Under the pieces are notes generated by a model, which did not search any database, was not told the origin of the DNA, and was given only the letters and a program-made list of their open reading frames with translations. DNA of 10,011 nt from Pelagibius sp036570545. GTDB lineage: Bacteria > Pseudomonadota > Alphaproteobacteria > Kiloniellales > Kiloniellaceae. This document shows positions 1 to 8,636 of the stretch, in pieces; position 1 is the first letter of the stretch, and the number at the start of each line of letters is the position of its first letter. Location: NCBI GenBank assembly GCA_036570545.1, contig DATCXZ010000363.1, positions 1 to 10,011 on the forward strand. The letters are read 5' to 3'. The position numbers and the translations under genes are program-made.

Positions 1-1020
1 CTGCGCCAGGGTGCCGGCGGCGTCCAGCTCTGCGACAGCGCGGAGGCCGTGGCCGCGGCGGCAGCCAGGCTGCTGGGCAGCCGCCTGGTGACGCCGCAGA
101 CCGGTCCCAAGGGCAAGCTGGTGCGCTCGGTCTACGTGGAAGCGGCGGTTGCTTACGAGCGCGAGCTCTATCTCGCGGCGCTGGTCGATCGCTCGGCCGG
201 CCGCGTCGCGCTCGTCGCGGCGCAGGAGGGCGGCAACGACATTGAGGCGCGCCTCGCGGCGGCGCCGGAGAAGATGCTGTCCCTGGTGATCGATTCCACG
301 ACCGGAGTGACCGAGGCGGAGGCGCGCCGCCTTGCCGGCGAACTCGGCCTGACGGGTGCGGCGGCCGACCAGGCGATCGCCGTCATGCGCGGCCTGGACG
401 CCGCCTTCACCGCCTGCGATGCCAGCCTCATCGAGATCAATCCTCTGGCGGTGACCGCGGCGGGCGATCTGCTGGCGCTCGACGTGAAGATGGTGCTCGA
501 CGACAACGCCCAGTTCCGCCACGCCGATCTCGCGGCGCTGCGCGACGAGGACGAGATCGATCCGGCCGAGCTGGAGGCGCAGCGCTACAACCTCAACTAC
601 GTGCACCTCGACGGCAACATCGGCGTCATGGTGAATGGCGCCGGCCTGGCGCTCGCCACGGTCGACCTGCTGAAGGAGCAGGGCGGCGAGCCGGCCGACT
701 TCATGGACGTGCGCCCGGAAGCGACCCGCGCGCAGATCACGCACGGCTTCAAGCTGCTGCTGCGCAATCCGGCGGTGACCGCGATCCTGGTGAACATCTA
801 CGGCGGTGGCATCCTGCGCTGCGACACCGTGGCCGAGGGCATCGCCGCCGCCTGCAAGCAGGAGGGGCTGCAGGTGCCGCTCGTCGTGCGCGCCGCCGGC
901 ACCAACGGCGAGCTCGCGCGCAAGATCCTGATGTCGCAGGGCATCCCCGTCACCTTCACGCAGACCCTCGCCCAGGCCGCCGCGAAGGTGGTCGAGGCGG
1001 GCGGCAGGAAGGCGGCCTGA
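1..1020 (+). CDS. sucC: SucC-like beta subunit of an ADP-forming acyl-CoA ligase (5' end outside window)
   Basis: This is the nucleotide-binding (ATP-grasp) beta subunit of a succinyl-CoA synthetase/malate-CoA ligase type enzyme, which makes an acyl-CoA from a carboxylate, CoA and ATP. The frame is open from base 1, and its first residues (GAGGVQL) align with the family's AGGVK segment, so roughly 50 N-terminal residues lie upstream and the GTG at 49 is not the true start. Family landmarks are LVTPQTGPKGK, YVEAAVAYERELYLAALVDR, EINPLAVT, LALDVKMVLDDNAQFRH, MVNGAGLALAT, GGEPADFMDV and ILVNIYGGG. Odd features: the usual DVGGGA loop reads DVRPEA, and the usual FGGIVRCD reads YGGGILRCD with one extra residue. 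Both lie in the phosphate/substrate region. The stop overlaps the alpha-subunit start by one base (TGATG), implying translational coupling. The family is certain. The substrate could be succinate, malate or another acid, and the symbol names the family only. Confidence 0.9.
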   Translation: MRQGAGGVQLCDSAEAVAAAAARLLGSRLVTPQTGPKGKLVRSVYVEAAVAYERELYLAALVDRSAGRVALVAAQEGGNDIEARLAAAPEKMLSLVIDSTTGVTEAEARRLAGELGLTGAAADQAIAVMRGLDAAFTACDASLIEINPLAVTAAGDLLALDVKMVLDDNAQFRHADLAALRDEDEIDPAELEAQRYNLNYVHLDGNIGVMVNGAGLALATVDLLKEQGGEPADFMDVRPEATRAQITHGFKLLLRNPAVTAILVNIYGGGILRCDTVAEGIAAACKQEGLQVPLVVRAAGTNGELARKILMSQGIPVTFTQTLAQAAAKVVEAGGRKAA

Positions 1021-1895
1021 TGGCGATCCTCATCGACAGCGACACCCGGGTGATCTGCCAGGGCTTCACCGGCGCGCAGGCGACCTACCATATGGAGCGC
1101 GCCATCGCCTACGGCACCAAGGTGGTCGGCGGCGTGGTGCCCGGCAAGGGCGGGCGCGGCCATCTCGGCCTGCCGGTGTTCGACAGCGTGGCCGAGGCGC
1201 GCGAGGCGACGGGCGCAACGGCATCGGCCGTCTTCGTGCCGCCGCGCAACGCCGCCGCGGCGATGATCGAGTCGATCGACGCCGGCATCGAGGTGATGGT
1301 CTGCGTCACCGAGCGCGTTCCGGTGCTCGACATGGTGCGCGTGAAGCGCCGCCTGGAAGGCTCGGGCAGCCGGCTCGTCGGGCCCAACTCGCAGGGCATC
1401 ATGGTGCCGGGGCGCTGCAAGATCGGCGTCATGCCGGCGCACCTCGAGCGGCCCGGCAAGGTCGGCATCGTGTCGCGCTCGGCCTCGCTCACCTCGGAGG
1501 TCATCGAGCAGATTTCGGCCCAGCGCCTTGGCCAGTCGGCCTCCATCGGGATCGGCGGCGACCCGGTGCACGGCATGGGCTTCGTGGATTGCCTGAAGCT
1601 GTTCTTCGCCGACCCCGACACCGACTGCGTCGTGCTGCTCGGCGAGATCGGCGGCAGCGACGAGGAGGAGGCGGCAGCCTTCCTGGCCGCCAATCCGACG
1701 CCCAAGCCGGTGGTCGCCTACGTGGCCGGGCTGCATGCGCCCACCGAGCGCCGCATGGGCCATGCCGGCACGGTGAACGTCTTCGGACAGGGCGATGCCG
1801 CGGGCAAGATCGAGGCGCTGCGCGCGGCCGGAGTCAGGATCGCTCCTTCGGCCGCGGAAATCGGCCTGACCGTGCGCCAGGCGACGCGGGCTTGA
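1020..1895 (+). CDS. sucD: SucD-like alpha subunit of an ADP-forming acyl-CoA ligase, divergent active site
   Basis: This CoA-binding, phosphohistidine-bearing alpha subunit partners the beta subunit encoded just upstream. It has 291 residues against 289 in E. coli SucD, so it is full length. An AGGAAGG ribosome site at 1006-1012 sits 7 bases before the ATG. The N-terminal CoA domain has QGFTGAQATYH (14-24) and GGVVPGKGGRGHLGLPVF (37-54). The ligase domain has GIGGDP (177-182), GEIGGSDEEEA (208-218) and RRMGHAG (244-250), with His248 as the phosphorylated histidine. Several normally fixed residues are changed. The family GPNCPG is GPNSQG (121-126), losing the conserved Cys. SRSGTLTYE is SRSASLTSE (152-160), replacing the substrate-contacting Tyr159 by Ser and the phosphate-loop Gly-Thr by Ala-Ser. 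TEGIP is TERVP (97-101). The intact His suggests a working enzyme with altered specificity. Malate-CoA ligase MtkB, as I recall it, keeps the Tyr, so this is not simply an MtkB. Confidence 0.9.
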   Translation: MAILIDSDTRVICQGFTGAQATYHMERAIAYGTKVVGGVVPGKGGRGHLGLPVFDSVAEAREATGATASAVFVPPRNAAAAMIESIDAGIEVMVCVTERVPVLDMVRVKRRLEGSGSRLVGPNSQGIMVPGRCKIGVMPAHLERPGKVGIVSRSASLTSEVIEQISAQRLGQSASIGIGGDPVHGMGFVDCLKLFFADPDTDCVVLLGEIGGSDEEEAAAFLAANPTPKPVVAYVAGLHAPTERRMGHAGTVNVFGQGDAAGKIEALRAAGVRIAPSAAEIGLTVRQATRA

Positions 1896-1970
1896 GGCGA
1901 CCGGTGCTTTTCGCTTCAGTGCAAACAACCAAGAAGGCGTCGGTAACCGCCAAGCCGCATCCGGTGGCCG

Positions 1971-1998
1971 TTGTACAATTGCGCCGGGAAAGTATTTT
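1971..1998 (+). promoter_or_regulatory. possible sigma-70 promoter ahead of the formate dehydrogenase genes
   Basis: TTGTAC (1971-1976) and TATTTT (1993-1998) are separated by 16 bases in a locally AT-richer stretch of the 149-base gap upstream of the formate dehydrogenase beta gene. The match to TTGACA/TATAAT is only partial. No operator was recognised. The gap shows no convincing terminator for the acyl-CoA ligase genes, so readthrough from upstream is also possible. Confidence 0.3.
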
Positions 1999-2004
1999 GA
2001 TGGA

Positions 2005-2025
2005 ACGGGCCGTATCGAAGCCCGT
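2005..2025 (+). other. short inverted repeat in the untranslated leader of the formate dehydrogenase operon
   Basis: ACGGGC (2005-2010) and GCCCGT (2020-2025) form a perfect 6-bp stem around a 9-base loop. It ends 7 bases before the GGAG ribosome site (2033-2036) of the beta subunit. It could be a small RNA hairpin or an operator half-site pair. Six-base stems are common in GC-rich DNA, so the assignment is weak. Confidence 0.25.
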
Positions 2026-2044
2026 CAGGATCGGAGATTAGTTC

Positions 2045-3747
<1,703 letters not shown>

Positions 3748-3748
<1 letters not shown>

Positions 3749-6531
3749 TGGTTGCAGTCCCCAAGCCGGAAGTCGTCCGCTTCACGCTGGACGGGCAGGA
3801 CATCGAGGCGCAGCCCGACGAGACCATCTGGGCGGCCGCGGCGCGCTATGGGACGAAGATTCCCCATCTCTGCCATTCGCCGGAGCCCGGCTACCGCCCC
3901 GACGGCAACTGCCGCGCCTGCATGGTCGAGGTCGAGGGCGAGCGGGTCCTCGCCGCCTCCTGCATCCGCACGCCGCGCGACGGCATGGTGGTGAAGAGCG
4001 CCAGCCAGCGCGCCGAGAAGGCGCGCGCCATGGTGTTCGAGCTGCTGGTCGCCGACCAGCCGAAGCGCGAGACCTCGCACGATCCAGAGAGCAAGTTCTG
4101 GCACTGGGCTGCCGACATCGGCGTCACCGAGAGCCGCTTCCCGGTGCGCGAGCAGTGGAAGCCCGACCTCAGCCATCCCGCGATGGCGGTGAACCTGGAT
4201 GCCTGCATCAATTGCAATCTCTGTGTGCGTGCCTGCCGCGAGGTGCAGGTGAACGACGTCATCGGCATGGCCTTCCGCAACCACGGCGCCAAGGTGATCT
4301 TCGACTTCGACGATCCGATGGGCCAGTCGACCTGCGTCGCCTGCGGCGAGTGCGTGCAGGCCTGTCCGACCGGCGCGCTGATGGAGGCCAACCTGCTGGA
4401 CGACAGGGGCACGCGGACGCAGTTCGCCGACCGCACGGTGGACAGCCTCTGCCCCTTCTGCGGCGTCGGCTGCCAGACCACGGTGCATGTGAAGGACGAC
4501 AAGATCCTCTATATCGACGGGCGCGATGGGCCGGCCAACCAGAACCGGCTCTGCGTGAAGGGCCGCTTCGGCTGGGACTACATCTACAGCCCGCACCGCC
4601 TGACCAAGCCGCTGATCCGCCGCGACGACGCGCCCAAGCGCTGGGACGACCAGGTCGATTCGATGAATCCCTGGACGCACTTCCGCGAGGCGACCTGGGA
4701 GGAGGCGCTGGAGAAGGCTGCCGGCGGCCTCAACAAGGTCTATGAGGCGAACGGCCCCAAGGGCCTTGCCGGCTTCGGCTCGGCCAAGGGCTCGAACGAG
4801 GAGGCCTATCTCTTCCAGAAGCTGATCCGCACCGCCTTCCGCACCAACAACGTGGACCACTGCACGCGGCTCTGCCACGCCTCCTCGGTGGCGGCGTTGA
4901 TGGAGGGCATCGGCTCGGGCGCGGTGACGGCGCCCTTCGGGGCGGCCAAGGACAGCGACTGCATGATCATCATCGGCGCGCGTCCGGAGCAGAACCACCC
5001 GGTTGCGGCCACCTTCCTGAAGAACGCGGCCAAGCGCGGCGCCAAGATCATCGTCATGGACCCGCGTGGCCAGCAGATCAGCCGCTACGCCTACAAGTCC
5101 CTGCAGTTCAAGCCGGGGCAGGACGTGGCCCTGCTGAATGCCATGCTGCATACCATCATCGAGGAAGGCCTCACCGATCAGCAGTACATCCAGGCCCACA
5201 CCAGCGGCTTCGACGACCTGAAGAAGATGGTGAAGGACTTCTCGCCCGAGGCCATGGCGAAGGTCTGCGGCATCGACGCGGCGACCATCCGCGACGTCGC
5301 GCGCACCTTCGCGCGCTCGGAGCGCTCGATCATCTTCTGGGGCATGGGCGTCTCGCAGCACGTGCACGGCACCGACAACTCGCGCTGCCTCATCGCGCTG
5401 ACCATGATCACCGGCCAGATCGGCCGTCCCGGCACCGGCCTGCATCCGCTGCGCGGCCAGAACAACGTGCAGGGTGCGTCGGACGCCGGGCTCATTCCGA
5501 TGGTCTACCCTGACTACAAGTCGGTCGAGCTGGAGGAGGTGCGCCAGTTCTACGAGAACCTGTGGGACACCAAGCTCGATCCCAAGCGCGGCCTGACGGT
5601 GGTCGAGATCATCGATGCGATCCTCGCCGACGAGATCAAGGGCATGTACGTCATGGGCGAGAATCCGGCGATGTCGGACCCCGACCAGACCCATGCCCGC
5701 AAGGCGCTGGCGAAGCTCGAATGCCTGGTGGTGCAGGACATCTTCCTGACCGAGACCGCCTGGCATGCCGACGTGGTGCTGCCGTCCTCGGCCCATGCGG
5801 AAAAGTGGGGCAGCTTCACCAACACCAACCGCGAGGTGCAGATCGGCCGCCCTGTGGCACCGCCGCCCGGCGAGGCGCGCCAGGACTGGGAGCTGATCCA
5901 GGAGCTGGCCAACCGGCTGGGGCTCGACTGGACCTACAAGCACCCGAAGGATGTCTTCACCGAGATGACCGAGGCGATGCCGTCGCTGAAGCACATCACC
6001 TGGGACCGCCTGGTGCGCGAGGATGCGGTGACCTATCCGGTGGACGGTCCGGACGTGCCCGGCAACGAGATCCTCTTCGCCGAGGGCTTCCCGACCGGGG
6101 ACGGCCGCGCCAAGATCGTGCCGGCCGGCCTGGTGCCGCCCGACGAGCTGCCCGACGAGGACTACCCGCTGGTGCTGACCACCGGGCGCATGCTGGAGCA
6201 CTGGCACACCGGCGCCATGACCCGGCGCGCCACAGTGCTCGACGCCCTCGAGCCGGAGGCCGTCGCCAGCCTCAACCCGTTCCAGTTGAGGACCATGGGG
6301 CTGGAGCCCGGCGACATGGTGAAGGTGGCGACGCGGCGCGGCGAGATCGCGCTGAACGTGCGCGCCGACCGCGACGTGCCGGAGGGCATGGTGTTCATTC
6401 CCTTCTGCTTCAACGAGGCGGCCGCCAACATGCTGACCAACCCGCAGCTCGACCCCTTCGGCAAGATCCCGGAATTCAAGTTCTGCGCCTGCAAGGTCGA
6501 GCCGCTGAAGGCGCACGCCGCGGCGGAGTGA
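3748..6531 (+). CDS. fdh1A: formate dehydrogenase alpha subunit, Mo/W-bis-MGD, NuoG-like N-terminus
   Basis: This catalytic subunit oxidises formate to CO2 (or the reverse) at a bis-molybdopterin-guanine-dinucleotide molybdenum or tungsten site. It has 927 residues from the ATG at 3748. That start has GGAGGAG (3733-3739) 8 bases upstream and overlaps the beta stop (TAATG). The frame stays open further upstream inside the beta gene, so automated calls may start too early. A [2Fe-2S] ferredoxin-like domain uses Cys42, Cys55, Cys58 and Cys72. Two ferredoxin-type [4Fe-4S] sets are Cys153/156/159/163 and Cys196/199/202/206. The proximal cluster is Cys235/238/242/269, followed by Lys271 in CVKGRFG. 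The metal ligand is Cys376 with the adjacent His377 (HCTRLCHASS), so it is a Cys, not a selenocysteine, enzyme. LRGQNNVQGASDAG follows. The C-terminal MGD-binding domain includes LTTGRMLEHWHTGAMTRR. The His-Cys cluster between the ferredoxin domains is absent, as I recall for Fdh1A. Metal choice cannot be read from sequence. Databases may call it fdhF. Confidence 0.96.
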
Positions 6532-6873
6532 GGCGGCGGCGGAGATAGGCTCGCCCTTCCTGATCAAGGCTGTCGGTAACGCGCTGAGTGCTCACACTGT
6601 CCCCGGACAAGCGAGCGCCGTCTCACTCCATTGTCATCCCGGCCAAGCGACCGTAGGGAGCGCGAGCCGGGATCTATGGTTGGGCCAGGCGCCGGGCGGC
6701 TCCATAGGCCCCGGCTCGCGCTCGCTCACGCTCGCTTGGCCGGGGTGACGACCGGTGTGGGCGACAGGGATGTGTGAATCCAACAGGCCCAGGTCTCGGG
6801 ACGGTAGCGGTGTATCGGTTGTGAGGCGTCGCGGGCGATGTGATCTGCGGGCACTATCCGGACGGACTTAGCC
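6532..6873. other. gene-free gap between convergent genes
   Basis: This 342-base gap lies between the formate dehydrogenase alpha stop and the diguanylate cyclase stop, which face each other. Its main content is the nested palindrome at 6633-6749. The left part (6532-6632) has no stem followed by a T-run typical of an intrinsic terminator. The right part (6750-6873) has no recognisable gene. Short open frames crossing it lack family resemblance and run through the palindrome, so none is called. Confidence 0.7.
6633..6749. repeat. 117-base nested inverted repeat (dispersed intergenic palindrome type)
   Basis: The outer arms are GTCATCCCGGCCAAGCGA (6633-6650) and the reverse complement of GTCACCCCGGCCAAGCGA (6732-6749), with one mismatch in 18. 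Inner arms at 6658-6679 and 6702-6723 pair over 22 bases with two mismatches (GAGCGCGAGCCGGG then ATCTATGG on the left), leaving a 22-base loop. The spacers between outer and inner stems are 7 and 8 bases. The RNA from either strand would fold into one long hairpin. Its place between convergent genes fits a bidirectional transcription-ending or RNA-stabilising role. The GTCATCCCGG...GAGCCGGGATC composition resembles multicopy palindromes common between genes in Bradyrhizobium and Rhodospirillales, from memory. Copy number cannot be judged here. Confidence 0.8.
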
Positions 6874-8049
6874 TCAACCCGCCCGCGGCCTCCCGTCGGC
6901 CAGCTCGCAGGCGAAGACGATGCGGTTGCGGCCGCCGGCCTTTGCCTCGTACATCGCGGTGTCGGCGGCACGCAGCAGGTCCTCGCGGTTGGCGGCGTCG
7001 GTGGGGAAGAGGGCGACGCCGATGCTGGCGCTGATGGCGATGGGCGGGTCGGCGTCCTCGACCGGGATGTTCAGCGCCTCGAGGATGCGCTCGGCGACGA
7101 TGCGGACGCCTGCCAGCCCTCGCTCCGGCTTCATGGCGGCGATGACGGCGAACTCGTCGCCACCCAGGCGCGTGCAGAAGTCGCTGTCGCGCACGGACGA
7201 CGTCAGGCGCAGGGCGACTTTGCGCAGCAGCCGGTCGCCGTGGTCGTGGCCAAGGATGTCGTTCACCGGCTTGAAGTTGTCGAGGTCGATGAACAGCACG
7301 GCCTTGTGCGCCTTCACCGGCCCGGCGATCCCCAGCACCTGCTCCAGGTAGTCGATGAAGTAGCGCCGGTTGGGCAGGCCGGTCAGCTCGTCGTGCTTGG
7401 CCTGGAAGTCGCTCTCTGCGCGGCTCTTCTCGATCTCCTTGTTGCGCAGGGCGAGGTCCTCGGCCATGTGCACCATCTGCTGGGCCTGCTGCTCGACCAT
7501 CGCCCGCTGCATCTCGATGTCCTCGAAGTAGCGCGTCATCTCGCGCTCCTTCTCCTCGAGGGCCTCGCGGGCGCGGGTGATCTCGGTGACGTCGGTATAG
7601 GTGGAGACCACGCCGCCGGAGGGCAGCGGCTGGCGCACCACCTCGATGACGGTGCCGTCGGAAAGCGTCTGCGTGAAGGCCCCGGGCTCGAACTTGCCGG
7701 CCTCGGCAAGGCGTCGGCGCACCACGTCCTCGACGTCGCCCCCGTTCAAGCAAGGGCCGTTGTTGCCGCGCTCCGTGTTCAGGCGCACGAAGGCCTCGAG
7801 CGGCGTGCCGGCCACGCCCAGGGCGGCCGGGAAGTCGAGCATGGTCAGGAAGGTCCGGTTGCAGGCGACGAGGCGCAGGGCGCCGTCGAAGATCGACAGC
7901 CCGATGTGGAGCCCGTCCAGCGCCTCCTGGACAGCCCGCACATTGGCGGCGACCGCCGCGCTATTCCGCTTCCCGTCGAACACGCGGCCGATCCTTCGCG
8001 AAGCCCGTTCTGTCCTGGCCTTGGTCTCTGCGGCCCAGGCTGCCCCCAT
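6874..8049 (-). CDS. PAS-GGDEF diguanylate cyclase
   Basis: This enzyme makes the second messenger cyclic di-GMP from two GTP. It has 391 residues with no signal peptide or membrane segment, so it is a cytoplasmic sensor. Residues ~40-157 form a PAS domain of the PAS_7 type (GLSIFDGALRLVACNRTF at 50-67, ending TYTDVTEITRAR). Residues ~158-215 are a charged, Glu/Gln-rich helix likely to form a dimeric coiled coil. The GGDEF domain runs ~216-382: DELTGLPNRR (220-229), FIDLDNFKPVND with metal-binding Asp255, RLGGDEF with the intact active-site GGDEF at 296-300, and SIGVALFP (342-349). RDSD (287-290), five residues before GGDEF, is the RxxD inhibitory site, so product feedback is expected. There is no EAL or HD-GYP domain. 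An in-frame TGA immediately before the ATG fixes the longest possible start, and no good ribosome site is visible there. It stands alone, converging on the formate dehydrogenase genes. Confidence 0.93.
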   Translation of the reverse strand: MGAAWAAETKARTERASRRIGRVFDGKRNSAAVAANVRAVQEALDGLHIGLSIFDGALRLVACNRTFLTMLDFPAALGVAGTPLEAFVRLNTERGNNGPCLNGGDVEDVVRRRLAEAGKFEPGAFTQTLSDGTVIEVVRQPLPSGGVVSTYTDVTEITRAREALEEKEREMTRYFEDIEMQRAMVEQQAQQMVHMAEDLALRNKEIEKSRAESDFQAKHDELTGLPNRRYFIDYLEQVLGIAGPVKAHKAVLFIDLDNFKPVNDILGHDHGDRLLRKVALRLTSSVRDSDFCTRLGGDEFAVIAAMKPERGLAGVRIVAERILEALNIPVEDADPPIAISASIGVALFPTDAANREDLLRAADTAMYEAKAGGRNRIVFACELADGRPRAG

Positions 8050-8189
8050 TCAGGCACTGTCATTGTGGCCGGCTTTCGTAAAACCATGCTTAAGCGGTCG
8101 AAGCGCCGGGCCGAAGTTCCTGAGTTTCCTTAGGAATAAGATAAAGTTCATTCCGTAGTGAATTGGATTACTGGAATATTTCGCTCTAG

Positions 8190-8279
8190 CGGACTCTCGC
8201 CGGGGGAGAGGTCATCAGCGGCGCCGAATCGAGGCGCCGTTCGCGAGCGCTGCGCAGGAAGCTGGCCGGGCAGGGATGA
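8190..8279 (+). pseudogene. possible C-terminal remnant of an antitoxin
   Basis: A 29-residue open stretch (RTLAGGEVISGAESRRRSRA and nine more) ends in TGA at 8277-8279, overlapping the ATGATG of the toxin remnant. That junction is the usual stop-start overlap of type II antitoxin-toxin pairs. The AGGEVISGAE pattern resembles the C-terminal arm of ParD/CopG-like antitoxins (AGxVxDxxE). The frame is closed by TAG at 8187-8189 and no DNA-binding N-terminal half was recognised upstream, so if real it is truncated. The similarity is faint, and the call rests mainly on position. Confidence 0.3.
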
Positions 8280-8587
8280 TGCCCTATGCGGTAACGCTCG
8301 CCGCACAAAACGACATCGAGAACCTCATATCAGTCATCTGGGAGGAGAACCCACAGGCTGCCGAGTAGGTTGAAGAGCGTCTCTACCAAGCCTTCGGTCT
8401 ACTGGCAGAGAATCCCGGACTCGGACACAGCCGCTCCGATCTCACCGACCGCCCGGTTCTGTTTTGGGCCGTGAAGCGGACGTCCTACGCAGCGATTTAC
8501 CGACCGGTTTCGCCGATCCAAATCGTCAGGGTGATCCACTGGCGTCGTGACATCGCCGCTCTTCTATTGGAGGAGAGTGAATCGTGA
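8276..8587 (+). pseudogene. ParE/RelE-family toxin interrupted by an in-frame TAG
   Basis: The frame from ATG 8276 (or the second ATG at 8279) runs 104 codons to TGA 8585-8587, broken only by TAG at 8366-8368 (codon 31). Joined across that stop it reads as a ParE/RelE superfamily toxin of ordinary length (~102 residues). MPYAVTLAAQNDIENLISVI and WEENPQAAE lie before the stop. VEERLYQAFGLLAENPGLGH, RSDLTDRP, VLFWAVKRTSYAAIYRP and IQIVRVIHWRRDIAALLLEE lie after it. The family's usual NPGLGH-x-R-x-DLTDRPV-FW and the final strand-helix IVRVLHxxRD are both recognisable. Family members generally have Arg or Lys at the TAG position (AADRVE), so a point mutation is the simple explanation. Toxins of this type block gyrase or cleave mRNA, and this one is probably inactive. 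Because the reading frame is otherwise intact, the loss looks recent, or it may be a base-call error. Confidence 0.8.
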
Positions 8588-8636
8588 CCCCGCCAACTAC
8601 GGCGATGCGCCTCAGCACGTCAATTTCGTATCCGCT

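Noticed and set aside
2000..2041. A 13-codon leader peptide just upstream of the formate dehydrogenase beta start
   Set aside because: It has no convincing ribosome site, no codon run that would suggest attenuation, and it continues a frame open by chance from inside the preceding gene. It is mentioned only as a minor point under the leader finding.
6726..6971. A short minus-strand frame running from the palindrome into the diguanylate cyclase 3' end
   Set aside because: It overlaps both the repeat and a well-supported gene, with no ribosome site and no family resemblance.
8126..8136. TTCCTTAGGAA palindrome in the AT-richer gap upstream of the diguanylate cyclase and the toxin remnant, considered as an operator
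   Set aside because: It is a single 11-base near-palindrome without a second copy or an identifiable promoter next to it, too short to support.
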